DNA from: Bacillus methanolicus PB1
GTDB lineage: Bacteria; Bacillota; Bacilli; Bacillales; Cytobacillaceae
Direction: 5' to 3'
Assembly (NCBI RefSeq): GCF_000262755.1
Contig: NZ_AFEU01000002.1
Location: 806,001 to 870,000, forward strand
Length of the DNA: 64,000 nt
This document shows, one piece after another, positions 17,395 to 26,859 of the stretch (the stretch's first letter is position 1; every line of letters starts with the position of its first letter). The notes below the pieces were generated by a model. That model had not been told where the DNA came from, did not search any database, and saw nothing but the letters and a program-made list of their open reading frames with translations. Made by a program: the position numbers and the translations under genes.

Positions 17395-17505
17395 CTTTTG
17401 TAAAAACTAGCAATATGTTTTATGGTTTTGTTTTGGTAAAATAATCATTAATAGATTACTATATTTACATTCTGTGAGAATTATTTATAGAGGTTGGTGA
17501 CAAGG

Positions 17506-18699
17506 GTGGCTCAAGCATGGTTTATTGAATTGTTAAAGGGGACAGGCAAGTTATTTCTTCACCCGGTGTTTTATTATCTTGTCTTCCTGGCCGGAATATT
17601 AGGAGTCTCCCGGGTGAAAAGGGAAAGGCGAAATTTTCATATTCGCGTAGAGGATGCGTATTTCGAACTAAGGCAGCTGTTTCCGTTAGGAATTGTAATT
17701 GGATCCGTCATCTCTGTAGTTGCTATAGCAGCCGGCACAGTCATTCCATTGGCAGCGGTTGTTCTGGCAGCACTGTTTACATTTCTGTGGAGCATTACGA
17801 CAAAAGTACGGCTGCTTGCTCCGGCCTATACGTTGGGAGCGGCATTTTTTGCCCTCATTTTTGCCGCTCAGCAAGATTGGCCACTTCCATTTATGCCAGA
17901 TCTTTTTACAAGCCTTAATGAAAAAATTTACCCATCGATCACTGTTTTGCTTGCTCTCTTAATCATTGGTGAAGGAATATTTATTTTTAAAAACGGACCG
18001 AAAGGCACTTCTCCGAAATTAATAAAAAGCAAGCGGGGTTTGACAGTCGGGGTTCATGAAGTAAAGCGACTTTGGATGCTTCCTGTGTTTCTGCTTTTGC
18101 CGGGAGGAGCGATCCAGCCCCCTTTTGAATGGTGGCCGGTTTTTTCATTTGGTGAACAGTCATATTCTTTTTTACTGGTTCCGTTTGCCATAGGATTTCA
18201 TCAGCAAATTCAAAGTTTGCTGCCAAAAGAAGCTGTTCAGCTTGTTGGAAAAAGAGTCATCGTGTTGGGAGCGATTACTTTTATTGTTTCGACAGCGGGC
18301 TATTGGTGGCCGATTACGTCCATCGGAGCAGCAGCGCTTGCGATTCTAGGCAGGGAAGCAATAACGCTGCACCAGAGACTGCATGAAGAGAATCTTCCAT
18401 TTTATTTTTCCAAAAGATATAACGGCTTAATAATTCTTGGCATCATCCCGGAATCGCCTGCCAGCAAAATGGCATTGCAGGTCGGAGAAATGGTGACAAA
18501 AGTGAACGGAGTTCGCGTCCAAAACGAAAAACAATTTTACGAAGCTTTGCAGCGAAACAGAGCCCATTGTAAGCTTGAAGTGCTGGATGTAAACGGAGAA
18601 GTCCGTTTTGTCCAAAGGGCTCTATTCGAAGGCGATCATCATGAACTGGGGATCCTTTTCGTCCAGGATGAGAAAAAGCGGGATAGTGCAGTAGGTTAA
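17506..18699 (+). CDS. minJ: Division-site topology protein MinJ
   Basis: MinJ links DivIVA at cell poles and septa to MinD and so places the division-inhibiting Min system. The roughly 397-residue protein has seven or eight membrane segments spread over residues 10-290 and a cytoplasmic C-terminal PDZ domain starting near LIILGIIPESPASKMAL (about 308-380). Context behind ctpB matches B. subtilis. The start is uncertain: GTG 17506 gives an N-terminus consistent with the family, but TTG 17494 and GTG 17497 are also in frame near AGAGG. Confidence 0.87.
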   Translation: MAQAWFIELLKGTGKLFLHPVFYYLVFLAGILGVSRVKRERRNFHIRVEDAYFELRQLFPLGIVIGSVISVVAIAAGTVIPLAAVVLAALFTFLWSITTKVRLLAPAYTLGAAFFALIFAAQQDWPLPFMPDLFTSLNEKIYPSITVLLALLIIGEGIFIFKNGPKGTSPKLIKSKRGLTVGVHEVKRLWMLPVFLLLPGGAIQPPFEWWPVFSFGEQSYSFLLVPFAIGFHQQIQSLLPKEAVQLVGKRVIVLGAITFIVSTAGYWWPITSIGAAALAILGREAITLHQRLHEENLPFYFSKRYNGLIILGIIPESPASKMALQVGEMVTKVNGVRVQNEKQFYEALQRNRAHCKLEVLDVNGEVRFVQRALFEGDHHELGILFVQDEKKRDSAVG

Positions 18700-18791
18700 T
18701 GTAATTTTTTAAAATCCCCGGAATTTAATGAAAACAACAAAAAGCACCTTTCATCCTTTAAAAAATAAAAGAATCTATCTTGGAGGTAAGA

Positions 18792-19271
18792 ATGAATAAA
18801 AATTTGCTTAACTATCATTTTTGGGCAACAAATAAGCTTTTAGATCATTTGGGTACCCTCCCTGAAGGATTACTGAGCAAAGAGATTCCGAATGTTTTTC
18901 CAAACATTTTAAAAACATTAGAACATTTATACGCAGTGGAAAGTATGTGGATTCAAAGAATTCAAGGGTATAATTTTAGTGCATTGCCAGAAACAACATT
19001 TGAAAATATCCCTCAAGCAAGAGAAGCATTTTCCGAAGTACACAATCAATATCTTGTTGCCAGTAATGAAGAGGAAAATAAACTAATAAACTATCAAAAC
19101 ACTAAAGGACAAACGTTTTGCAACCAATTATGGGATATTTTCATTCATATCGTGAATCACGGCACTTATCATAGAGGAAATATAACCTCTATGTTAAGGC
19201 AACTCGGTGAGAGGGGAATTTCAACTGATTTTATCGTTTATTTAAGGGAATCCAATGATAAAGGAATATAG
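18792..19271 (+). CDS. DinB-family protein
   Basis: The 159-residue product has the DinB/YfiT-like four-helix bundle pattern: an N-terminal NYHFWATNKLLDHL helix, the conserved histidine in LEHLYAVESMWIQRI, and the metal-binding HIVNHGTYHRGNI region, where paired histidines normally hold a divalent metal. DinB-family proteins often act as thiol-dependent S-transferases (for example with bacillithiol), but substrates vary and none can be predicted here. GGAGG precedes the ATG by five bases. It appears to be a monocistronic accessory gene. Confidence 0.85.
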   Translation: MNKNLLNYHFWATNKLLDHLGTLPEGLLSKEIPNVFPNILKTLEHLYAVESMWIQRIQGYNFSALPETTFENIPQAREAFSEVHNQYLVASNEEENKLINYQNTKGQTFCNQLWDIFIHIVNHGTYHRGNITSMLRQLGERGISTDFIVYLRESNDKGI

Positions 19272-19369
19272 TGGATACTTAAAGTATGAAAACTGCAACA
19301 TTTACATTGTTACAGCTGTATTCTTAATAAATTTTGAACCGTTTCAAGCAATCTTATGTTTATTGAAAA

Positions 19370-19404
19370 AGCAAAAAAAGCGGGGAAATTTTTGATTCCC
19401 GCTT
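19370..19404 (-). terminator. Terminator of the DUF2935 gene
   Basis: Read on the minus strand, AAGCGGGAA pairs with TTCCCCGCTT and runs into TTTTTT. On the plus strand it could also end the DinB-like transcript. Confidence 0.75.
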
Positions 19405-19405
19405 C

Positions 19406-20311
19406 TTACTGTAGCTGCTCCGTCGCTTGTTTCCTTTTTAATCGTTCTTCCAATACATTGATCATGTATAAGAAATGATCCGCTTCTCGTACGACATGGT
19501 CCGCTAGTAAAGGGTTTATGACGCTTTTAATTTGACAGCTTTTGATTAAATCTAAACCTGCTTGTTTAAAGTTTCGCAATTCAACCGTTGCGTTTTCGCT
19601 ATCTTGATTTAGTTTTCCGATAATAGGGTATGTCGGACTTTTCTTATATAACATTGACTCAACGTCTCTCGCCTGACTGAGAAGCACTTCAAAATCATCT
19701 GCAAATTTTCTGGCTGTATTGACGAGGTTGCGTTCTGATTGATCAAGCAAAGACGAGATAAATCTTGAGTGCTCCATCATAATCCGGAGCCAAAAGACAT
19801 TCTCACTAATGATGGCATCTTGAATAGGGTCTAAAATCCCTTTGTTAAACTTTTTTAATGTCCTGATAAAATATTCTGCTTCCCGTGCAATGTGATCGAC
19901 AAGGAGGGGGAAGTTGAATCCGCTTACCTTACAATTGATAATCAAAATGAGAAGATTGCGTTTGAAATTTCGAAATCCATACACTAATTGAATCGAGTCT
20001 TCATTTAATTTCCTAACTTGCGTTACATTATTTGGTGTTTGATAAGCTCTTTTTTCCTGCTGCTCAAAATAATGAAAAAATCTGTCGGCTTGCTGAATAA
20101 GCTGTTTGTCATTTTTGTTAAAACCTTCGCCTAGAAATAAAGCATGTTCTTTCATGATCCTTAACCAAAACTTATTCTCCGTTAGGGAACGCTCAATAAA
20201 AAGGCTTTCTGTTAAAGATTCCGGTGGAGCGGCAAATTTTTCAGGGGGAAGTAACATCTGATTATTTCTGTCCATGCCGGTAAAATTAGGAGATGTTTCT
20301 GGGCTGCTCAT
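19406..20311 (-). CDS. DUF2935 protein with two repeats
   Basis: This 301-residue protein holds two copies of the DUF2935 helical module. Each begins with SLTENKFWLRIMKEHALFL or the related VFWLRIMMEHSRFI motif and ends with HIAREAEYFIRTL or HVVREADHFLYMI. Glu and His in the conserved FWLRIMxEH and DHxxREAxxF motifs probably bind metal, as in the solved family fold. Biological role is unknown. The ATG at 20311 lies six bases after GGAGG; the ATG 15 bases further upstream precedes that site. Confidence 0.85.
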   Translation of the reverse strand: MSSPETSPNFTGMDRNNQMLLPPEKFAAPPESLTESLFIERSLTENKFWLRIMKEHALFLGEGFNKNDKQLIQQADRFFHYFEQQEKRAYQTPNNVTQVRKLNEDSIQLVYGFRNFKRNLLILIINCKVSGFNFPLLVDHIAREAEYFIRTLKKFNKGILDPIQDAIISENVFWLRIMMEHSRFISSLLDQSERNLVNTARKFADDFEVLLSQARDVESMLYKKSPTYPIIGKLNQDSENATVELRNFKQAGLDLIKSCQIKSVINPLLADHVVREADHFLYMINVLEERLKRKQATEQLQ

Positions 20312-20676
20312 ATCCTGCCTCCTCATTTTTTAGAAAAATTTTTATTATTTTATTTGACGTGCAACCGCTGTGCATATTAAAAGCATTTATACTTTATGGT
20401 ATGTGCCGGTTTTCTTGTTATGTCATTGGACAAACTTAATACTTTATTTACACCCATAATTTGCTACATTGATTTTAATATCTAGAATTTGCATAGAAAG
20501 TACAATAGAATTTATAAAATGGTGAAAAAAATAAAGCAATCACTGTTTGTCCTGAATTACTTGGAGTTTTTCAACTCTGTGAGGGCCAGCTGAGATAGTC
20601 GGCGGTGAGGCGAAGATGTTCTTTATGGGAAAGCAAAAACCGCATTTGCTTTTTTGAAGAAGGAGGTAAATTAGAA
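20312..20676. other. Intergenic region between DUF2935 and HXXEE genes
   Basis: A divergent promoter region is expected here. I see AT-rich DNA to about 20540, then a GC-richer stretch (20577-20625), but no clear promoter pair or repeat. Confidence 0.3.
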
Positions 20677-21105
20677 TTGCTTCAGCTAGAATTATATAAT
20701 GCTATTTGGTTATTTGTTATTGTTTTTATGCTTCATGATTTTGAGGAGATAATAGCTGTAGAAAATTGGGCTAAAAGAACCGAGAGTAAAATTCGAGATG
20801 AAAATAAATGGATAAAAAATAAGATTTGGCATTTTTGGAATGTAAATTCATATTCTTTTGCAAAGAGGGATGTTTTTATTTTCTTAACGATGTCAATCAT
20901 TACTTTTGTTAAAGTTCAATATTTAGAAAGCACATGGAGTACATTATTGTTTTTATCTTTTCTATTATTTGTGTTACTACATAATATTCTACATGTTCTG
21001 CAAACATTGTTTTTAAAAACATATACACCGGGCCTTTACACCGCTATTATCTTAGTAACTCCGTATACAATCTTTTGCTATGATGAACTTATAGATCATA
21101 GTTAA
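20677..21105 (+). CDS. HXXEE-domain small membrane protein
   Basis: The 142-residue protein begins at a TTG about ten bases after AGGAGG. Its N-terminal helix carries HDFEE (residues 20-24), the signature of HXXEE proteins, followed by a charged loop with conserved WHFWNVNSYSFAKRDVFIF-like residues and two or three further hydrophobic helices. HXXEE proteins are uncharacterised membrane proteins whose His/Glu motif may bind metal. The very low GC content and lone position suggest an acquired accessory gene. Confidence 0.75.
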   Translation: MLQLELYNAIWLFVIVFMLHDFEEIIAVENWAKRTESKIRDENKWIKNKIWHFWNVNSYSFAKRDVFIFLTMSIITFVKVQYLESTWSTLLFLSFLLFVLLHNILHVLQTLFLKTYTPGLYTAIILVTPYTIFCYDELIDHS

Positions 21106-21155
21106 ACTTCTAAAGGACTACACTACATAGAAACAGGAATGACAAATTTCTATCA

Positions 21156-21204
21156 AAAAAAAATCCCCGCCTCTAAGCGGAATATAGATGGGGGCGGTTC
21201 CTAT
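21156..21204 (-). terminator. Possible terminator of the alpha/beta-hydrolase gene
   Basis: On the minus strand, the short stem CCGC-TTAGAG-GCGG is followed by GGATTTTTTTTT. The stem is only four base pairs, extended weakly by nearby C/G runs. Confidence 0.5.
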
Positions 21205-21969
21205 TTATACCGGAATTTTTTCTGATTTTGCTAGTTGAATTCCATTTAGAAATTCCTCGTATATCTTTTTAAAAGAATTAGGACGAAATAAGTTTGCGGC
21301 ATGGCCTGCATGTGGAATTTCCTTATATTGCACATGTGGTATCACTTTCTTTAAATCTGCAATGCTAGACTTATAGAGAAAGTCATGATCACCCATCACC
21401 CAAAGAACAGGAACATCTATGTTTTTTAGATCACTTCGCAAATCATAAAAAAGCCTATGTCCGATCGCTTCTTTTAAAATTCCTTTATCCAACTCAAGAC
21501 CATATTTATAGTATACCTTCGATGAAACTAATGAATATGGATCTACAGCCCCTTCTTTTGGAAATAAATCCTTGGAATAGTTTTTTAACCATTTCGAATA
21601 ATTTTCGTTGCTTGCATCCCAATAATGCTGGAAGACATCAAATAAAGGAGATGGAGAGTTATAATGGCCTCCAATATAACATAGACTTAACACTTTATCT
21701 TTCCATTTATTCGCAAAAATAGTGGCAGGATAACATCCGTAGCTTAAAGAACAAATATGGGCTTTTTCAATTCCTTCCTGGTCAAAAAGAACTTCCAACT
21801 GCTTCACTAAATTTTCCAATATAAACTCTACTGGTTTTCCTCTATCTTCTCCGTGGCCTAATAAATCATATGCATACGTATGATACGCTTGGCTAAAGTA
21901 ATCGATTTCCTTATGAAATGCACGTTTTTTGCCCGTAAGACCATGTACAAATACGATTTTTTCTTTCAT
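21205..21969 (-). CDS. Alpha/beta-fold hydrolase
   Basis: This 254-residue cytoplasmic protein has the alpha/beta-hydrolase fold: the oxyanion motif VHGLTG near residue 8, the nucleophile elbow SLSYG (Ser76), an acid in VMGDHDFLY and a catalytic histidine in PHAGHA. The cap region (about 110-180) is aromatic-rich. No signal peptide is seen. The start follows GGAGG; the ATG 36 bases upstream lacks a ribosome binding site. Substrate is unknown; relatives include esterases and lipid or thioester hydrolases. It is near, but probably not co-transcribed with, the tetR gene. Confidence 0.85.
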   Translation of the reverse strand: MKEKIVFVHGLTGKKRAFHKEIDYFSQAYHTYAYDLLGHGEDRGKPVEFILENLVKQLEVLFDQEGIEKAHICSLSYGCYPATIFANKWKDKVLSLCYIGGHYNSPSPLFDVFQHYWDASNENYSKWLKNYSKDLFPKEGAVDPYSLVSSKVYYKYGLELDKGILKEAIGHRLFYDLRSDLKNIDVPVLWVMGDHDFLYKSSIADLKKVIPHVQYKEIPHAGHAANLFRPNSFKKIYEEFLNGIQLAKSEKIPV

Positions 21970-22086
21970 TTTTCCTCCAGCGTGTAAGATACTATTATTG
22001 TTCATCTCATTAAAAACAGTAACGGGAGATTGTTAAACATTATTTTGAATACCGTTAAAAATATGTAAATATCATCTATTCATAGT

Positions 22087-22959
22087 TTACGACCTTTTTC
22101 TTAGTCCAAAGAATTTTTCAATTTGTAGCTTCAATTCTTTTGTTTCTTTAATATTTTTTAAATTCGCGAGCATTCCTTGGATAACCGGGATTCTTGGTGC
22201 TTCATTGTTGATTTCAGCTTCAAGCACATCAAGCGTAACAAATAAGTCACTTGATGTTTCCAAATCAGCTTTTAATTCCTTGATCAAAAGAAGGATATCT
22301 TTTTTATTTAGCTTTTTTTGGAAAAAGTGGCTGTCTAAAAGTGCCTGATTAAGCAATTGGGGAGGCACGATTTGTTCTTCTTCAGATTTCATCAATCCAT
22401 TTGCTAAATCATCGGCTCTCCGCAGGATAAATCCGGCTAATTTATAAAAGTCTATCGAATTGTTTTGAAAAAGAATCAGCTGTAAATACGAGTGAAAGAT
22501 GCCTTGCAAAATGATCGAAAGATCGCCAAGATATGGCACAATGTTTTTCCCATAAATTGCAGTCATTGATTTTTTATAAAATTGATATGTTTCAATGTGC
22601 ATGCTGTTGACAAATTCTGCAATGGATTCATTAAAGGGAATAGCTTGTTCTCTCGTCTGCATGATAATAAATTCTTTATGTTTGCAAATCTCCGAATAAA
22701 GGCAGACGATGTGTTCAACAAACATGTCTCTTGGAGGCAAATCCAATGATTTTATTTCATCCATTCGCGCTTTGATTGTTTCATAGTAGTATTTAAAAAT
22801 TGCAATAAGCAGTGATTCTTTCGATTTAAAATAGATATAAAAAGCTCCTTTTGAAATGCCTGCTTTATTGGCTATTTCTTGAATTGAAGTGGCGGCAAAT
22901 CCTTTATTGGCGAACAATTTCATCGCCGCGTCGATAATCAGCTTTTCTTTTTCTTTCAT
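22087..22959 (-). CDS. TetR-family repressor, divergent from the RND pump
   Basis: The 290-residue protein is longer than typical TetR regulators (about 200). Residues 1-60 form the DNA-binding domain, with the helix-turn-helix in TSIQEIANKAGISKGAFYIYFKSKESLL. The long C-terminal part would bind the effector and dimerise. It is divergent from the SwrC-like transporter, with three 14-bp TGAC-type palindromes between the two genes, so it most likely represses the pump and itself. This resembles the B. subtilis YerO/SwrC pair. The gene starts at an ATG in the KEKEK context. Confidence 0.9.
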   Translation of the reverse strand: MKEKEKLIIDAAMKLFANKGFAATSIQEIANKAGISKGAFYIYFKSKESLLIAIFKYYYETIKARMDEIKSLDLPPRDMFVEHIVCLYSEICKHKEFIIMQTREQAIPFNESIAEFVNSMHIETYQFYKKSMTAIYGKNIVPYLGDLSIILQGIFHSYLQLILFQNNSIDFYKLAGFILRRADDLANGLMKSEEEQIVPPQLLNQALLDSHFFQKKLNKKDILLLIKELKADLETSSDLFVTLDVLEAEINNEAPRIPVIQGMLANLKNIKETKELKLQIEKFFGLRKRS

Positions 22960-22995
22960 TTTTTCTACTCCTGTCTGAACCTGATACCCTAATTA

Positions 22996-23009
22996 TGACC
23001 GATTGGTCA
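22996..23009. promoter_or_regulatory. TetR operator palindrome 1
   Basis: TGACCGATTGGTCA is a near-perfect palindrome just upstream of the tetR start, well placed for autorepression. Confidence 0.75.
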
Positions 23010-23062
23010 TAAAAGATAAACCCTTAATTTATTGTAAATTTTTAAAAGTCTATATTGACTGA

Positions 23063-23076
23063 TGACTGACTGGTCA
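23063..23076. promoter_or_regulatory. TetR operator palindrome 2
   Basis: TGACTGACTGGTCA is a variant of the same palindrome. A TTGACT -35-like box (23055-23060) and TATTAT (23081-23086) flank it, so binding would block the pump promoter. Confidence 0.7.
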
Positions 23077-23095
23077 TTTATATTATCTTTTGTAA

Positions 23096-23109
23096 TGACC
23101 AGTCGGTCA
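23096..23109. promoter_or_regulatory. TetR operator palindrome 3
   Basis: TGACCAGTCGGTCA is the third copy, centred 33 bases from operator 2, about three helical turns, which favours cooperative binding. Confidence 0.75.
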
Positions 23110-23145
23110 ATTGAAATTTTTAAACCTAAGGAGCTGGAGGAAACA

Positions 23146-26100
23146 ATGGGTAAAATTATTAATTTTTCTCTCAAAAATAAGTTCGCGGTCTGGCTGCTTA
23201 CGATCATTATTACGGCCGCAGGCTTATATTCCGGATTGAACATGAAGCTTGAAACAATTCCGAATATTAAAAATCCGGTTATCAGTGTCACATCTTTTTA
23301 TCCCGGAGCTACTCCTGAAGAGGTAGAAGATAAGATTTCCGTGCCGATCGAAAAAGCGGTCCAGAATCTTAACGGGGTGGATGTAGTCAGTTCTAATTCA
23401 TTTCAAAATGCATCATCTGTTCAAATCCAATATGAATATGAAAAGGATATGGACGAAGCAAAAGTTGAGTTAGAAGAAGCTTTATCTTCGATACAATTTC
23501 CGGATGGCGTGAATAAACCGAAAATTTCAAAGGTCAGCATAAATGACTTCCCAATTGTAGCTGTAAGTATCTCGAATGAAAAAGAGCCGCTTGCACAGCT
23601 TACCAAAACAGTTGAAGAAGATATCGTGCCTGCTTTGGAAGGAATTGACGGTGTATCATCCGTGCAAATTTCCGGACAGCAGATCGAAGAGGTTCAACTT
23701 GTTTTTAACGATGAGAAAATGGCTCAATACGGTTTAAGCCAGGAAACAGTCAAAAATTTCATAAAAGGCGAAGATATTACGTTTCCTTTAGGGCTCTATA
23801 CATTTAAAGATAAAGAGCAATCGGTTGTTGTGGATGGAAATGTTGCGACAATTGAAGAATTAAAAGCTTTGGAAATTCCGGTGATTCCTTCACCCGGCAG
23901 CCTGAACAATTCACAACAAGTCAATCAGAGCAATCCGCAAGCAGGTTCACAAAGTTTCGCAGAAGCCCCTCAAAACAATGCAGCCGGAATATCCCCGGAC
24001 GGAACATCCAAAGGAAATATCCAAAGACAGCCGCAGCAAGGTGCAGGGCTCCCGACTGTAAAACTTAATGACATTGCTGATATTAAATTGGTTGGCAAGG
24101 CAGAATCGATTTCGAGAACGAACGGAAAAGAAGCGATTGGCCTGCAGATTGTAAAAACGGCTGATGCAAACACCGTTACGGTTGCGAATAAAGTAAAAGA
24201 AGAGTTGAAAAAATTTGAAGACAAAATTGAAGGTCTGGAAGTAGTCACAACGTTTGACCAGGCTAAACCGATCGAAGATTCTGTAGAAACGATGTTAAGC
24301 AAGGCGCTGTTTGGAGCAGCGTTTGCGGTCGTGATCATCCTGTTATTCTTGAGAAATATCAAATCTACTTTGATAGCGATTATTTCGATCCCGCTGTCGC
24401 TTTTGATTGCCATTTTATTGTTAAAGCAGATGGATATTACGCTGAATATGATGACTTTAGGTGCGATGACCGTCGCAATCGGCCGTGTTATTGATGATTC
24501 GATTGTCGTGATTGAAAACATATACCGGAGAATGTCGCTGAAGGACGAAAGGCTGAAAGGAATGGAATTGATCCGAGAAGCGACGAAAGAAATGTTTATT
24601 CCGATTATGTCATCAACGATCGTAACGATCGCCGTGTTTCTTCCTCTTGCACTTGTGAAGGGAATGGTCGGTGAGCTATTCCTGCCGTTTGCCTTAACAA
24701 TCGACTTTTCGTTGCTCGCTTCATTGCTTGTTGCCATTACGATTGTACCGATGATGGCTCATTCTCTATTTAAAAAGGGCTTAAAAGAAGGAGTCCATCA
24801 TGATGAGGATAAGCCGGGAAGATTGGCTCAAGCTTATAGGAAAATATTAAACTGGTCGTTAAACCATAAGATTGTGACAAGTTTAATGGCATTGCTACTC
24901 CTTGTTGGAAGCTTGCTACTTGTCCCTGTCATCGGGGTCAGCTTCCTGCCGTCTGAAGAAGAGAAAATGATGGTCGTTACGTATAAACCTGCCCCGGGGG
25001 AAACATTGGAGCAAGTGAAAAAATACACGTCAGATGCAGAGAAATTTTTCCTGGCGAGAGACAACGTAAAGACGGTTCAATTGTCGCTTGGAAGCGAAAA
25101 CCCTATGAATCCGGGGGATACGAACAGCGCGATCATGTTTATTGCATATGAAGATGATACGCCTGACTTTGAAGAAGAAAAGGAAAAGGTTATTAAGGAT
25201 CTTCAGGAAAAAACAGCAGAAGGTGAATGGGCTTCCCAAGACTTTTCATCCAGTGCCGGCAGCAATGAAATTGTCTATTATGTATACGGTGAAAAGCGGG
25301 AAGATATCGAGCCGGTTGTAAAAGAAATTCAAGACATCATGAAAAAGGACAAAAGTTTTACGAAAATTGATTCGAGCATTTCCGAATCGTACGATGAATT
25401 TACACTCGTCGCTGATCAGAAAAAATTGAGCAAGCTCGGATTAACGGCTGCACAAATCGGTATGGAACTTTCTCAGACAAGGGAGCGCCCCGTTCTGACG
25501 ACAATTGAGAAAGACGGGGAAGAGCTGAATGTCTATCTTCAAGTTGAAGAAGAAAGTTATGAAAGTGTCGAGGATATGACCAAAGAAAAGATTCAATCAC
25601 CGCTTGGCATCGAAGTTCCTGTAAGCGAATTGGTTGAAATCAAGAAAGGAAAAACATCGGACACCGTTACGCGCCGTGACGGCCGGATTTATGCAGAAGT
25701 CAGTGCCGAGCTGACAACAGATGATGTTGCCAAAGCATCTGCAAAACTTCAAAAAAATGTGGATAAAATCGACCTGCCATCAAATGTTGAAATTTCGATG
25801 GGAGGGGTTACGGAGGATATTCAGGAAACCTTTACGCAATTAGGTTTGGCGATGCTCGCTGCAATTGCTATCGTCTATTTTATCCTTGTCGTAACTTTTG
25901 GCGGCGCTCTTGCACCGTTTACGATCCTGTTTTCATTGCCGTTCGCGGTTATCGGCGGGCTCGCTGCCCTGCTGATTGCCGGTGAGACAATCAGTGTGTC
26001 GGCAATGATCGGCGCCTTAATGTTAATAGGTATTGTTGTAACAAATGCAATTGTTTTGATTGACCGGGTTATTCGAAAAGAAAACGAGGGACTCAGTACA

Positions 26101-26328
26101 AGGGAAGCATTGCTTGAGGCAGGGGCAACCCGCTTGCGCCCGATTTTAATGACTGCAATCGCGACGATTGGAGCGTTATTGCCGCTCGCATTTGGCATGG
26201 AAGGAAGCGGTTTGATTTCAAAAGGGCTTGGCGTTACCGTTATCGGCGGATTAACAAGTTCAACCCTTCTTACTCTCTTAATTGTTCCAATCGTATTTGA
26301 AAGCATAAGCAAGCTAAGAAAAAAGTAA
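23146..26328 (+). CDS. swrC: RND-family efflux transporter (SwrC/AcrB type)
   Basis: This 1060-residue proton-driven pump of the HAE1/RND family has twelve predicted membrane helices in two homologous halves and two large extracellular porter domains. Helix 4 has GAMTVAIGRVIDDSIVVIEN, the family signature with proton-relay aspartates, and helix 10 has the matching GIVVTNAIVLIDRV. A Gln/Asn/Pro-rich insert (about residues 250-305) in the first porter domain is typical of Gram-positive SwrC homologues. SwrC exports surfactin and supports swarming in B. subtilis; the substrate here is unknown. GGAGG precedes the ATG at 23146. No adaptor or outer-membrane gene is nearby, as expected. Confidence 0.93.
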   Translation: MGKIINFSLKNKFAVWLLTIIITAAGLYSGLNMKLETIPNIKNPVISVTSFYPGATPEEVEDKISVPIEKAVQNLNGVDVVSSNSFQNASSVQIQYEYEKDMDEAKVELEEALSSIQFPDGVNKPKISKVSINDFPIVAVSISNEKEPLAQLTKTVEEDIVPALEGIDGVSSVQISGQQIEEVQLVFNDEKMAQYGLSQETVKNFIKGEDITFPLGLYTFKDKEQSVVVDGNVATIEELKALEIPVIPSPGSLNNSQQVNQSNPQAGSQSFAEAPQNNAAGISPDGTSKGNIQRQPQQGAGLPTVKLNDIADIKLVGKAESISRTNGKEAIGLQIVKTADANTVTVANKVKEELKKFEDKIEGLEVVTTFDQAKPIEDSVETMLSKALFGAAFAVVIILLFLRNIKSTLIAIISIPLSLLIAILLLKQMDITLNMMTLGAMTVAIGRVIDDSIVVIENIYRRMSLKDERLKGMELIREATKEMFIPIMSSTIVTIAVFLPLALVKGMVGELFLPFALTIDFSLLASLLVAITIVPMMAHSLFKKGLKEGVHHDEDKPGRLAQAYRKILNWSLNHKIVTSLMALLLLVGSLLLVPVIGVSFLPSEEEKMMVVTYKPAPGETLEQVKKYTSDAEKFFLARDNVKTVQLSLGSENPMNPGDTNSAIMFIAYEDDTPDFEEEKEKVIKDLQEKTAEGEWASQDFSSSAGSNEIVYYVYGEKREDIEPVVKEIQDIMKKDKSFTKIDSSISESYDEFTLVADQKKLSKLGLTAAQIGMELSQTRERPVLTTIEKDGEELNVYLQVEEESYESVEDMTKEKIQSPLGIEVPVSELVEIKKGKTSDTVTRRDGRIYAEVSAELTTDDVAKASAKLQKNVDKIDLPSNVEISMGGVTEDIQETFTQLGLAMLAAIAIVYFILVVTFGGALAPFTILFSLPFAVIGGLAALLIAGETISVSAMIGALMLIGIVVTNAIVLIDRVIRKENEGLSTREALLEAGATRLRPILMTAIATIGALLPLAFGMEGSGLISKGLGVTVIGGLTSSTLLTLLIVPIVFESISKLRKK

Positions 26329-26329
26329 A

Positions 26330-26368
26330 GGGGCCTGGCCCTTTACAAAAGGGTCAGACCTCTTCAGC
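26330..26368. repeat. GGGTCTGACCC-type palindrome after the RND gene
   Basis: GGGGCCTGGCCC and GGGTCAGACC, joined by TTTACAAAA, begin two bases after the pump stop codon. This is a member of the intergenic repeat family. Confidence 0.75.
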
Positions 26369-26504
26369 AATTAATAAAATAAGATAGAATTACACCGGAA
26401 TCGTTGAAAAAACTTGTTTACGCAGAAAAGAAGATATATTCTATTGATAGATGACAAGCTGTTTTGTTAGAAAAATCCTCTTTTTCAATGAAGAAGGTGT
26501 AACG

Positions 26505-26738
26505 ATGATTATAAAATATTTATCGGCTTTGTTTTTGCCATGTCTGTTAGTTTTGCTGTTTACAAGGGTAACGTACCATCATGTAATCGGCCTTATTCTT
26601 ACAGTCGCACTGATTGCCGCCTCGGTCTATAAAGGGTATACGAATTCACTGGGGCTGATTGTCGTTGATGCGTTTTCTTTAACACTTGGTTTTTGGTTTG
26701 CAAAAAGAATGATCGCCAAAATCCGGAAGAGCGCTTAA
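26505..26738 (+). CDS. csbA: Small membrane protein CsbA
   Basis: CsbA is a 77-residue membrane protein of unknown biochemical role; in B. subtilis it is a SigB general-stress gene located before uvrBA, the same context as here. The sequence shows two to three hydrophobic segments (LFLPCLLVLLF, VIGLILTVALIAASVY, LIVVDAFSLTLGFWFA) and a basic C-terminus. The ATG at 26505 follows GAAGGTG. I could not find a convincing SigB promoter. Confidence 0.88.
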   Translation: MIIKYLSALFLPCLLVLLFTRVTYHHVIGLILTVALIAASVYKGYTNSLGLIVVDAFSLTLGFWFAKRMIAKIRKSA

Positions 26739-26769
26739 TAGAATATTGCGAAAATCGAAATAACCTTTG

Positions 26770-26805
26770 TTAAACCTGTCTGCTTTTTTACGACAGGTTT
26801 TTTTC
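26770..26805 (+). terminator. Terminator after csbA
   Basis: AAACCTGTC (26772-26780) pairs with GACAGGTTT (26792-26800), followed by TTTTC. Confidence 0.85.
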
Positions 26806-26859
26806 ATTCAAAAGAAAAACCGGGGCTATTTGAGGTTTTTGTAAAGATTATAAAAAAAT

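Noticed and set aside
23970-24737. Long minus-strand open frame of 255 codons inside the RND gene
   Set aside because: It is antisense to a well-supported transporter and very rich in Ser, Ile and Asn, with no domain or ribosome binding site.
26380-26504. SigB promoter of csbA
   Set aside because: A GTTTAC-like -35 occurs but no GGGTAT-like -10 follows at the right distance.
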